Below are positions 15,239-26,201 of a DNA stretch of 37,380 bases, in pieces. This DNA is from Rhodothermales bacterium (GTDB taxonomy: Bacteria > Bacteroidota > Rhodothermia > Rhodothermales > Bin80). The position numbers were made by a program, and so were the translations under genes. The DNA lies in NCBI GenBank assembly GCA_012271205.1, contig JAAXGT010000020.1, positions 1-37,380 of the forward strand. The letters are read 5' to 3'. Under the pieces are notes generated by a model. It did not search any database. It saw only the letters and a list, made by a program, of their open reading frames with translations, and had not been told where the DNA came from. How positions within the stretch are numbered: the stretch's first letter is position 1; each line of letters begins with the position of its first letter.

Positions 15239-16194
15239 GTTCATACGCCGGCAGGCTCAGCAGCCTGATAACACAGTATCTGGGGTTGCAAATGGAAAAT
15301 GCGTTGGCGTCACCGGATACAGAGGAAGTGTACGTGAATCCGGATCTGCAAGTGCGTCTCATCAGCTACACGCACGGTCGGCGGCGCTTGCCCGTGAAAC
15401 TCGAGGCTCAAGGCATAGAGGCCTTTCTTAGAGCAGTGGCTACTACAACCTCCAAAGCCTTTGATTCGCACCATCCCGCACTGGCCGCGGCTCTCATGCA
15501 CGAACGCGCTGGTAAGTGCCGAATTCAAGGCTTTATTCCGCCCATCACGGCCGGGCCTGCGTTTGTAATTCGGAAGCCGGGCCTACGCACTCCCGATCTC
15601 GAAACATATGTGGAGCGAGGTTCTCTAAGCGCTCAGGGGCTTGCCATCCTTCTGACAGCCATTCAGGAGCGCAAGAATATTATTATCGCGGGCCCCACAG
15701 CCAGTGGCAAAACTACGCTTTGCAACGCTATCCTAAACGCAATTACAGACCTGTTTCCAGGAGACCGGCTCGTCATTCTGGAAGACACGCCCGAACTCAG
15801 AATCAGTGCAAAGGACTGCCTCAGACTGCAGACAACCGGCACTATCAATTTGCGAGAACTCGTCAAACACAGCCTTCGCACGACGCCCAGCCGGATCATT
15901 ATTGGTGAAGTGCGCGATCATGCCGCCAAGGATCTACTGGATGCCTGGATTACCGGACATCCCGGCGGCTGCGGAACTGTTCATGGCGAGAACTGCGAAT
16001 CAGCATTGGAACGCTTAAGCGACCTGGCACGCGAGGGAGCCGGAGGTGTTGACCAACGGCCTCTAGTGCTGCGCGCCGTAAATCTGGTTGTGCTTATTAT
16101 CGGTTTCGGACAAGATCGTCGCGTGGTCGAAATTGCGCGTCCCGTCGCGATGTCTCTAACAGGCTTCACGTTCGACTACCTGCTTCGCGCGTGA
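15235..16194 (+). CDS. trbB: TrbB-like VirB11-family conjugation ATPase
   Basis: A 319-aa hexameric secretion ATPase. Walker A is GPTASGKT (153-160), the Asp box is LVILEDTPELRI (179-190), Walker B / Glu box is RIIIGEVRDHAAKDLL (220-235), and the His box is ITGHPGGCGTVH (239-250). All boxes are intact. It is closest to TrbB of P-type conjugation systems, in which TrbB energises T-pilus and DNA transfer. The ATG overlaps the TraF stop. No other trb or tra genes, relaxase or coupling protein lie in the window: the next plus-strand gene is a Gfo-type oxidoreductase. It is thus either the end of a partial integrative element or a pair kept for another secretion job. Confidence 0.9.
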   Translation: MSSYAGRLSSLITQYLGLQMENALASPDTEEVYVNPDLQVRLISYTHGRRRLPVKLEAQGIEAFLRAVATTTSKAFDSHHPALAAALMHERAGKCRIQGFIPPITAGPAFVIRKPGLRTPDLETYVERGSLSAQGLAILLTAIQERKNIIIAGPTASGKTTLCNAILNAITDLFPGDRLVILEDTPELRISAKDCLRLQTTGTINLRELVKHSLRTTPSRIIIGEVRDHAAKDLLDAWITGHPGGCGTVHGENCESALERLSDLAREGAGGVDQRPLVLRAVNLVVLIIGFGQDRRVVEIARPVAMSLTGFTFDYLLRA

Positions 16195-16259
16195 CGTATA
16201 GAGCTGGACCTGCAGGCAGCCAAAGCGGTACCATGAAACCTCTGTCCCAAGCCTGAACA

Positions 16260-17327
16260 ATGCACACCAATAAACTCAAAGTGCTCGTAGCCGGCTGCGG
16301 CCACATGGGCACATCACACGCACGTGCCTACCATTCCATGGAGGCGTTCGACATCGTCGGCTTAATTAGTCGTACTCCTGCCTCACGCAATCGCCTAAGC
16401 AAGGAGCTGGGCGGCTATCCGACATTTTCTTCGTTTGAAGAGGCATTGGCCGCTACCGGCCCCGACATTGTGTCTATCAACACATACCCGGATACTCATG
16501 CAGCCTACGTTCATCAGAGTCTTGAAGCAGGCTGCCATGTTTTTGTCGAAAAGCCGCTAGCCAATACGGTCAGCGAGGCACAAATGCTGGTAGATTTGGC
16601 ACACAAGCATTCGCGCAAAATGGTCATTGGCTACATCTTGCGTGTGCATCCTGCCTGGAAGCAGTTCATTGCCATTGCACAAACGCTGGGTACCCCGCTG
16701 GTCATGCGCATGAACCTTAATCAGCAAAGCAGCGGGGCGCAGTGGGAAACGCACAAGCAACTCATGACTTCGATGTCCCCCATCGTGGACTGTGGTGTGC
16801 ATTACGTGGACGTCATGTGCCAGATGACACGTTCACGCCCTGTAACCGTCAGCTCGATCGGTGCACGGCTGTCTGACGAGATTGCTCCTGACATGTACAA
16901 CTACGGGCAGTTGCAGGTCACTTTTGAAGACGGATCCGTTGGCTGGTACGAGGCTGGCTGGGGCCCCATGATGAGCGAGACGGCCACGTTTATTAAGGAT
17001 GTTTGTGGTCCACTCGGCTCGGTCAGTATCGCTGATGATGTCAAGGGAAAAACCGATGATATAGAGGGTCATACGCAGACTGGCGGCTTGCGCATACACC
17101 ACAGCAGCCGCGATGCTAATGGACATTTTGATCGTGCAGACGACATCATAGATACCTCGAGTGAACCCTCCCATGACGAACTCTGCCGGCTGGAGCAGGA
17201 ATACCTGTTAAAGGCAATTCGCGAGGACTTGGATCTTTCCGACCACATGCAGGATGCTGTAAGCAGCCTGCAAATTGTACTTGCTGCCGATACTGCCGCA
17301 CGCGAGCGTCGCACCGTAAGGCTTTGA
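16260..17327 (+). CDS. Gfo/Idh/MocA-family NAD(P)-dependent oxidoreductase
   Basis: A 355-aa sugar oxidoreductase. The N-terminal Rossmann motif is VAGCGHMGTSHARAY (10-24), the cofactor box EKPLAN is at 97-102, and the likely catalytic His is in DCGVHYVDVM. The C-terminal half is the usual alpha/beta barrel-like substrate domain. Specific substrate cannot be told; candidates are inositol, glucose-fructose or other sugars and sugar acids. It follows trbB by 65 bp on the same strand and converges on guaB with only 13 bp between the stops. No Shine-Dalgarno is visible. Confidence 0.88.
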   Translation: MHTNKLKVLVAGCGHMGTSHARAYHSMEAFDIVGLISRTPASRNRLSKELGGYPTFSSFEEALAATGPDIVSINTYPDTHAAYVHQSLEAGCHVFVEKPLANTVSEAQMLVDLAHKHSRKMVIGYILRVHPAWKQFIAIAQTLGTPLVMRMNLNQQSSGAQWETHKQLMTSMSPIVDCGVHYVDVMCQMTRSRPVTVSSIGARLSDEIAPDMYNYGQLQVTFEDGSVGWYEAGWGPMMSETATFIKDVCGPLGSVSIADDVKGKTDDIEGHTQTGGLRIHHSSRDANGHFDRADDIIDTSSEPSHDELCRLEQEYLLKAIREDLDLSDHMQDAVSSLQIVLAADTAARERRTVRL

Positions 17328-17340
17328 GTACGGTCCAGGC

Positions 17341-19625
<2,285 letters not shown>

Positions 19626-19695
19626 GTACTAAAAAAGGCACAGCTTTATGCCATGCCTGCGATTCGTTTGTCTGAGTTGTGTCCGTTCCAAGACC

Positions 19696-20316
19696 CTACT
19701 TGTCAAAACCTTTCAACATGAGTAGCCGTGCCCGTTCTTCACTAAAGGCAGGATCGTTTAACAACGCCTCAACCTCCTTCAAGTTCGGCAACTCGCCCAA
19801 GTCGCCAAGCCCGAAGGTTTCCAAAAAACGAGGGGTGGTTCCATACAGCATGGGCTGCCCCACCGTGTCAGCTCGCCCGTTGATCGCAATCAAACCCAAC
19901 TCCAAGAGCTTACGCAAAGCATAATCTGAATTGACCCCGCGAATATGGTCGACTTCTGCTTTGGTTGCCGGTTGCCGGTAACTGAGTATGGCCAATGTCT
20001 CCATAAGCGGACGACTTAGACGATACGGCCGTTCACGCTGAAAAAAGGATTCCAGATATGGGGCAACGGCCTCAACGGTGGCCATACGCAATCCGCCAGC
20101 CCACATATGAATGCGCAGGGCGTGTCCTTCGGCCTCATAACTGGCATTAAGTTTCTTGACCGCTGCCTGCATGGACTCCGCGTTGGGCACTTCCCCACCG
20201 GCCACTTCGGCATAGGTACGCGCAATGTTGTCCAGACTAACGGGTTCATCTGCCGCAAATACAACTGCTTCCACAACGCGGACCAATTCTCCGTTCATGT
20301 GTCGATTACGCATCAT
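19696..20316 (-). CDS. scpB: segregation and condensation protein B
   Basis: This 206-aa protein is the winged-helix kleisin-binding subunit of the SMC-ScpAB condensin. It contains EAVVFAADEPVSLD near the start, LMETLAILSYRQPATKAEVD and IRGVNSDYALRKLLELGLI (the family core), and GRADTVGQPMLYGTTPRFLE. Two ATGs are in tandem at 20316 and 20313; the first overlaps the scpA stop as TAATG, so I use it. Together with ScpA and an Smc protein encoded elsewhere it compacts and separates chromosomes. Confidence 0.95.
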   Translation of the reverse strand: MMRNRHMNGELVRVVEAVVFAADEPVSLDNIARTYAEVAGGEVPNAESMQAAVKKLNASYEAEGHALRIHMWAGGLRMATVEAVAPYLESFFQRERPYRLSRPLMETLAILSYRQPATKAEVDHIRGVNSDYALRKLLELGLIAINGRADTVGQPMLYGTTPRFLETFGLGDLGELPNLKEVEALLNDPAFSEERARLLMLKGFDK

Positions 20317-21068
20317 TATGCCCCGACCGGGGTGGAGCCAGATACTGCAAGCCGCGGTACCGTACGTTCGAGCTCAAAATCTTCTGAACCAGCAGCGGGT
20401 TCGAGGCTAATCAATCCTTGTTGTGTCATTTCCAGAATGGCAAGAAACGTGGCAATGATAAAATTTCTTGGATAGCCATGGATCATGGCCCGGAATGAGC
20501 CCCGCTGCTTCCTGCTGAGCCACGCACTCACAAAACTGCGCTGATCTTCCACCGAATAATCCTGTATGCGAAGGATCAAGTCTTCTTCTTCCGGTACTGC
20601 GGCCAGGATATGACGCAATGCACCAATCAAATCATACAGCTTTGTGTTGATCATGACATTGTCGGGCGGTCTACCCGCTTCCGGCGGAGTGGAGGCCTGC
20701 CCGCGTGTAAACAGACGTTCCCGATGCGCCTGCCGCTCGCCCAATTCCTCCGCTGCCTGCTTGTAGCGCACGTAGTCCAACAAGCGTTCCACCAGCTCTT
20801 GCCGGGGATCTTGAACTTCATCGCTTTCATCATGCTTTTGTTGCGGAAGCAGCATGCGGGCCTTTACACTGATGAGTAACGCGGCGAAATAGATGAAGTC
20901 GGCAACACCATCCAGATCAACTGCTTCCATGGCACGAACGTGTGCAAGGTATTCGTCGGTGATCTGGGCAATCGGGATATCGAATATGTCAATCTCCGAA
21001 CGTTGTATTAGGATCAACAAGAGATCCAGTGGCCCTTCATAGTCTTGCAATTGAATGTGGTATGACAT
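20316..21068 (-). CDS. scpA: segregation and condensation protein A (kleisin)
   Basis: A 250-aa kleisin that bridges the Smc heads. The opening HIQLQDYEGPLDLLLILIQ and IPIAQITDEYLAHVRAME are the standard N-terminal Smc-neck-binding part. FAALLISVKARMLLP follows, and the C-terminal winged helix includes FIIATFLAILEMTQQGLI. The start ATG overlaps the stop of the epimerase gene (TAATG), and its own stop overlaps scpB, so epimerase, scpA and scpB are translated as a chain. Confidence 0.95.
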   Translation of the reverse strand: MSYHIQLQDYEGPLDLLLILIQRSEIDIFDIPIAQITDEYLAHVRAMEAVDLDGVADFIYFAALLISVKARMLLPQQKHDESDEVQDPRQELVERLLDYVRYKQAAEELGERQAHRERLFTRGQASTPPEAGRPPDNVMINTKLYDLIGALRHILAAVPEEEDLILRIQDYSVEDQRSFVSAWLSRKQRGSFRAMIHGYPRNFIIATFLAILEMTQQGLISLEPAAGSEDFELERTVPRLAVSGSTPVGA

Positions 21069-21997
21069 TATGGAGACCAGTTCGAGCTAAACCAGTGCCC
21101 CGTAAGTGCAAGTCCTTGTGGGACAGCCACTTCTGGCGTCCAGTTCAACACTTGCTTTGCCGCAGTGCAATCAAGTATACTGCGTTTTTGCTCGCCGGGT
21201 TTTGCGGGGGCGTGACGTACTCTAACGGAAAGTCCCAACGCGTTGCTCAGGCCTTCATACACGGCTAACACATCCGTCTCAACGCCGGTGCCTATGTTGA
21301 GGGCTGTAGAGGGGGCATCGCATGCAAGCGCGGCCAAGTTGGCCCGGGCCACATCGCTTACATATACATAATCGCGGGTCTGCCGCCCGTCTCCATTAAT
21401 CGTGACCGAAGTGCCATCTAGTATTCGTTGTGCAAATATGGCGACGACGCCGGCTTCGCCGTGCGGATTCTGGCGTGGGCCGTACACGTTTCCATAGCGC
21501 AAAGCCATGTACGGTATCCCGTACTGGTGCTCATAGAAAGCCAAGTACTTCTCGCTGGTGAGTTTGGTTATGCCATACGGAGAAACAGGCTGTTGAGGAT
21601 AATTCTCCGGTTGCGGACCGCTTTCAGGCTCCCCATATATGGCGCCACCCGTGGATGCGAAGACGACTTTCCCCAAGCCACTTTGCCGCCCAGCCTCCAT
21701 CAGATTTATCAGACCCAGAATATTGACATTAGCATCGAATAGCGGATCTGCAACGGAGCGCCGCACATCCATTTGAGCTGCGTGGTGCACCAGTGCATCA
21801 TAGCGCTCGCGGCGCATGAGTTCAGCAGTTTCCGGTGCGCGTACATCCAGTTCATGCAGTATCGCTGTCCTGGGAATATTGGATCGCTTGCCACTGGTAA
21901 GATTATCCAGAAGGTGTACCGTATGGCCTGCCCCGATTAAAGTGTCCGCCACATGCGACCCGATAAAGCCGGCACCGCCTGTTACCAGTACTTTCAT
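21068..21997 (-). CDS. NAD-dependent sugar-nucleotide epimerase/dehydratase (GalE-like)
   Basis: A 309-aa extended short-chain dehydrogenase. The NAD-binding motif VTGGAGFIGSH (5-15) is next to the start, which is why I choose the ATG at 21997 instead of the open codons upstream. Catalytic Tyr141 and Lys145 are in SPYGITK, and the Ser/Thr of the triad is in FASTGGAIYGEP. ALRYGNVYGPRQ is typical of UDP-sugar epimerases. GalE is the likeliest family, but UDP-glucuronate or dTDP-sugar variants are possible. Its stop overlaps scpA; this is an odd partner for condensin genes and probably reflects operon packing, not shared function. Confidence 0.88.
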   Translation of the reverse strand: MKVLVTGGAGFIGSHVADTLIGAGHTVHLLDNLTSGKRSNIPRTAILHELDVRAPETAELMRRERYDALVHHAAQMDVRRSVADPLFDANVNILGLINLMEAGRQSGLGKVVFASTGGAIYGEPESGPQPENYPQQPVSPYGITKLTSEKYLAFYEHQYGIPYMALRYGNVYGPRQNPHGEAGVVAIFAQRILDGTSVTINGDGRQTRDYVYVSDVARANLAALACDAPSTALNIGTGVETDVLAVYEGLSNALGLSVRVRHAPAKPGEQKRSILDCTAAKQVLNWTPEVAVPQGLALTGHWFSSNWSP

Positions 21998-22066
21998 AGA
22001 ATTCAGTGGTTTTTGCAATGTGCCATTGCTTCTGTTTACCATTCATTCCGCAGAAAGGCCCTTGTG

Positions 22067-25000
22067 CTACATATACGCATCCACGAAAGAGTTATTGCGC
22101 CCGACAAGAATAAGCCGCTGATCGCTATGGTTGACCTCCAGTAGGTGCCGCACTTCTCCGAGCGCCTGGAAGCCGCTGTAGGAGCGTACTCTGAAGCCAA
22201 GGTGGCCGTCGCCCAAGAGTAAGAGGCCCCGTCCGGCGTTCATGCGCCCATCCTCAGCGCGGTTACCATAGTTGTTGCCCCCCAACAGTAGATCCATATG
22301 GCCGTCGCCATTATAGTCGGCAGCCAGCAGGCCCTTTACTGGTGAAATCTGAGCTAGAGTAGGCAGCGGATGCTGTCTGAACGTGCCATTGGGCAATTTT
22401 TCGAAAACGGATGATGTGCTCACGGTCACCTGACGATATACGGCTCCGTCACGATCAAATGTCAAATCCCTCATTGAGGCTGCGGCATAAGAGGCATACG
22501 TCGGGAAGATCGCTCCCATCCCCGGAAGTTGCGCAATCATCTGGTCTCGGGAGGCTACCGGCACATCCAAACCCATTACGAAGCCGCTTAGCACCAGGTC
22601 CCATGTTCCAGATCGATCCAAGTCACCGGCATAAACGCTGGCTGGCTGGCTGGAGTCCACCTTGAGTTGCGCATTGAGGCCACGGTTACCCCCCACAAGA
22701 TCCATGTCGCCATCTCTATCCAGGTCAGCTGCAACAAGGATATTCCAGAAACCATCCGTGTTACCCAGCTTGAGCTCTTCCGTTATCTCCAGGAAACGGC
22801 CGCTGGTCCCTCTTGCAAACACTCGAACCGGCATCCAGCCACCAGCTATGATGAGCTCTTGCCCGGAATGTTCGCTAACGTCGGCCCACGTGGCGCTGGT
22901 AACCATTCCCACGTGCTGCAGCACAGTGGGCGTTACGTCTACGAATCCGTCGGGCGTATTCGTAAGCAGGTAGCTGCGCGGAGTCTCGGGCCAACTGCCA
23001 GGCAAATGACGACCACCTATGAAGAGGTCGACATCGCCATCCCGATCGAAGTCATGGGCCGCCACATCGCCTCCACTTGCAGGCATGGAGGGCAACAGAC
23101 TTGGTGCGTATTCGAGGCGCCCGAATCCGGAATTAATGTAGATTCGATCTTGATAGACTTTGCTCTGTCCCTCTACCCAAGCCCCGCCACTGACTACATA
23201 TAAATCGAGATCATTATCGCCGTCAAGATCCTGCAATAGTGCAGCTACATCTTCGTATTCTGAGTGCTCCTCCAGTGCCGGCACGCTTACCCGTGTGAAT
23301 GTGCGATCCAGCTGTTGGAGATAAACCGTAGAAGCCTGTCCGTGCGCACCACCCACAAACACGTCTTCCAAACCGTCAAGATTCAGATCCCCTGCGGCCA
23401 TTGCCGGGCCTTCGCGTGAAAGCATGTACGGAAGCAATGGCTGGCTTTCATAGTCCACGAACGGATTTTCCACATGAACGAAGGCTGGGCCAATATCCAA
23501 AGCGCGTCGGAAGATCGGCTCTGGCTCCTGGCTGGAGTGTGAAGATGCATTAGCAGGCTCCTGCGCATCAGTGTACCGTACGGTCAAGGCCTCGCCCGCG
23601 GGTACACCCTCAAGCATTTGCACCCTTCCATCCGGCCAAGCTACTGATATGTCAACCGCTTGAGATCCTCTCGTGCCAAAGATCAGTACGGGTTCGACTG
23701 AAGACAAATACCCCCGTACCGGCTGCAATTCCTGAAAAAATTGTTGCGAGCCGGTCGAGAGCGTAACGCTGGCTCCAATGCCCTGCGTGTTGCCGGGCGG
23801 CCCCTCCAAGTTAATTTTTAGGGCTAAGCCCTCCGCCTCATTACGGTAAAGCGAAGGCGGCTCATTGATGTTACTGACTACCAGATCCGCATCGAGGTCA
23901 CCATCCAAGTCAGCCCATACCGCACCGTTGGCATACGAAGGCGCATTCAATCCCCAGGCATCGGTCTGATCCGAAAATGTTATGCCGTCCTGCCCGCGAA
24001 ACATATAGTTGGCAATTGGGCTACGCGGCATATGGCGTACCATTTCCAGAGATGAGAGAGTTTGGCCGTGCCGGCTTGCCTCGGCATACGAATTTGGGAG
24101 AGTGGTTTTCAGAAAATCCAGATTGGTGTAGTCGCGCAGATAGCCGTTCGTTACAAACAGATCCTTGTAGCCATCCAAATCAAAATCCATCAGTAGAGCA
24201 GCCCAACTCCAGTCTGTGTTTGAAATTCCCGCCAATTGGCCGATTTCAATGAAGTCGTCCTCATAGCGCAACTGGAGCATGTTGCGCATATACTGCTCAT
24301 GAAATCCGTCCTCTCTGAATTTAGCGTAAAAGACATGGTCCTCCGGACCTTTAAGCACCTTTTGCCGATAGTTGTCTTCTGCCAGCATGTCCAACGTCAC
24401 TATATCCACGCGCAGATCATTATTGATATCTGCGATATCGGCGCCCATGGATGAATACGACGTATGCGACATCCAGGCCCGGACAGACTCTGCAAAGGTG
24501 CCGTCACGCTGGTTGATGTAGAGGTAATCATCTTCTATGTAGTCATTACTGACATAGAGATCCGGCCAGCTATCCCCATCAATATCACTCACAACAACGC
24601 TGAGACCGAATCCGAGCGGGTTGCCAATAATGCCGGCTTGCTCACTAACGTCTGTGAATACTCCCCCGTCATTCCGAAAGAGCTTGTCGCCTGCCAAACT
24701 GTCGCGCTGGGCTCGCATATACTCCACAACAAACCTGGAAAAGCGCCGAATAGAATGGTTGAGCAAATACATGTCCAAGTCGCCGTCCAAATCATAATCG
24801 AAAAAGGTGGCGTGATTGGAGTAGGCCACATCATCCAGCCCATATCTCGCGGCCTGCTCTGAAAAGGTCAGGTCACCATTATTAATGTATAATGCGTTAC
24901 GCCGACGCTCGGGCGCCACGTTGCCACTGCGGCATACGTACACGTCAAGCCAGCCGTCCGCGTTAATGTCCACCATTGTTACACCCGTTGTCCAAGTGGG

Positions 25001-25354
25001 CTGGTGCAACATGCCTGCGCTCTCCGTAATGTCGTCAAAGGTCCAGTCACCCCGGTTCAAGTACAGGTAGTCAGGGCCCATGTTGGATGTGAAGTACAGG
25101 TCCGGGCGCCCGTCATTGTTGATGTCTCCCGCCGCTACACCGGCACCGTTGTAGAAGTATTCATACTCCAGCACATTAAAGCCCTCCTGCTCCACTACGC
25201 GGTTTTCAAACGTAATGCCCGTGCTAGCGGGGGGCATGCGAGTGAAAAGAGGCTTATCCCGTGCGCAACCAGACATGAAACTTACAAGAAGAAGCCACGC
25301 CACGATCTGGGCCGCTGAACCGGTCCAAACAGCTTTGCGTGTGACAAGAATCAT
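22067..25354 (-). CDS. CRTAC1-type FG-GAP/VCBS repeat lipoprotein with ASPIC/UnbV domain
   Basis: A 1095-aa exported lipoprotein (ATG at 25354; lipobox LVSFMSGC with Cys30). It has at least thirteen Asp-rich calcium-binding repeats of the type GDINNDGRPDLYF, DYDLDGDLDMYLL, DFDLDGYKDLFVTNG and DYNGDGHMDLLLGGN, in two blades groups that should form two beta-propellers. Between them, about residues 530-600, lies an ASPIC/UnbV domain (GIGASVTLSTGSQQFF, then VRGYLSSVEPVLIFG, then VDISVAWPDGR). Such proteins are common beside SusC/SusD pairs in Bacteroidota and probably bind or present glycans or proteins on the surface; the exact role is unknown. It is divergent from the GWxTD-like gene. Confidence 0.9.
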   Translation of the reverse strand: MILVTRKAVWTGSAAQIVAWLLLVSFMSGCARDKPLFTRMPPASTGITFENRVVEQEGFNVLEYEYFYNGAGVAAGDINNDGRPDLYFTSNMGPDYLYLNRGDWTFDDITESAGMLHQPTWTTGVTMVDINADGWLDVYVCRSGNVAPERRRNALYINNGDLTFSEQAARYGLDDVAYSNHATFFDYDLDGDLDMYLLNHSIRRFSRFVVEYMRAQRDSLAGDKLFRNDGGVFTDVSEQAGIIGNPLGFGLSVVVSDIDGDSWPDLYVSNDYIEDDYLYINQRDGTFAESVRAWMSHTSYSSMGADIADINNDLRVDIVTLDMLAEDNYRQKVLKGPEDHVFYAKFREDGFHEQYMRNMLQLRYEDDFIEIGQLAGISNTDWSWAALLMDFDLDGYKDLFVTNGYLRDYTNLDFLKTTLPNSYAEASRHGQTLSSLEMVRHMPRSPIANYMFRGQDGITFSDQTDAWGLNAPSYANGAVWADLDGDLDADLVVSNINEPPSLYRNEAEGLALKINLEGPPGNTQGIGASVTLSTGSQQFFQELQPVRGYLSSVEPVLIFGTRGSQAVDISVAWPDGRVQMLEGVPAGEALTVRYTDAQEPANASSHSSQEPEPIFRRALDIGPAFVHVENPFVDYESQPLLPYMLSREGPAMAAGDLNLDGLEDVFVGGAHGQASTVYLQQLDRTFTRVSVPALEEHSEYEDVAALLQDLDGDNDLDLYVVSGGAWVEGQSKVYQDRIYINSGFGRLEYAPSLLPSMPASGGDVAAHDFDRDGDVDLFIGGRHLPGSWPETPRSYLLTNTPDGFVDVTPTVLQHVGMVTSATWADVSEHSGQELIIAGGWMPVRVFARGTSGRFLEITEELKLGNTDGFWNILVAADLDRDGDMDLVGGNRGLNAQLKVDSSQPASVYAGDLDRSGTWDLVLSGFVMGLDVPVASRDQMIAQLPGMGAIFPTYASYAAASMRDLTFDRDGAVYRQVTVSTSSVFEKLPNGTFRQHPLPTLAQISPVKGLLAADYNGDGHMDLLLGGNNYGNRAEDGRMNAGRGLLLLGDGHLGFRVRSYSGFQALGEVRHLLEVNHSDQRLILVGRNNSFVDAYM

Positions 25355-26201
25355 ATTGCCGTTATCTAGTTGTGGACCGGTCGGATTGGGTCGCAAATTG
25401 CACTCCGGGTGGATATGGTGATTCTTGGCATTGAGTTTGGGAGGCTATGACGCGGTTTGGTGCTAATGCCGTAAAAGTCGCTCATCTTCGTCCGGTAAGC
25501 AATGCACAACTTAGCACCTTGGTTTCGAATCTTGAGCATTACTGCTGTGGGGGATTTGCATTTGATTCGTGTCTGTGGAAGAGCATGCCCGCGGTGCTGC
25601 TTGGCTTGCAACTGGCCTGCTATGATACGGAAACGAACGCGGTGTTAACGGGGAGGATCGCACCGTAGAACCGCAAGGGCCATCCGAGAATGGATTGGTG
25701 GTGCATGACGTGGATGAATATCGTCGAACACGCGAATACAACCTCAGACAAAATTGAGGTTGTAGAGGCGCTGAATGAGTTCTTGATGCGAGAGAAGCAC
25801 TCGGGGCACGCAAGTCGTCTCTGCCTTGCGCATCATAACGGGGCTGGAGTTCACCGGATGGTTACGTTGAACGGTATCCGGAGCCGCTGCTTGGCATCGT
25901 AAATTCCAGGAATCCAAACGTCACGACGCAGCTGGCCTGTGCGCAGGAAGATCCTGTTCTTTTGGAAAAGCTGCCGCCATTGTGCGGGATGACGATGCCC
26001 TGACGACGAGAGGAATTACGGATGGATGGTGGCACTGTAATCTTCGGAATAGCGTGGAACGCATGCTGGCAGGCGAGATCTAGGGCGATAATGCGGCCAG
26101 AACCGGCCAATGGGCAACCTTGAGGCATCGTGTCGTCCAAAATGGGTACTTTTATGAGGAGCACTCGTTGTTACAAGAATTGCCAGCTTGCGACCACCCG
26201 G
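25355..26201. other. long divergent gap with possible decayed coding remnants
   Basis: About 850 bp between the CRTAC1-type gene (minus) and the GWxTD-like gene (plus). It must hold both promoters. Two plus-strand stretches read like coding sequence with no intact gene around them: NGLVVHDVDEYRRTREYN (25680-25740 region, ended by TGA) and GITDGWWHCNLRNSVERMLA (26010-26080 region, ended by TAG), the latter flowing into GQWATLRHRVVQNGYFYEEH. I cannot assign them. A decayed gene is possible. Confidence 0.35.
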
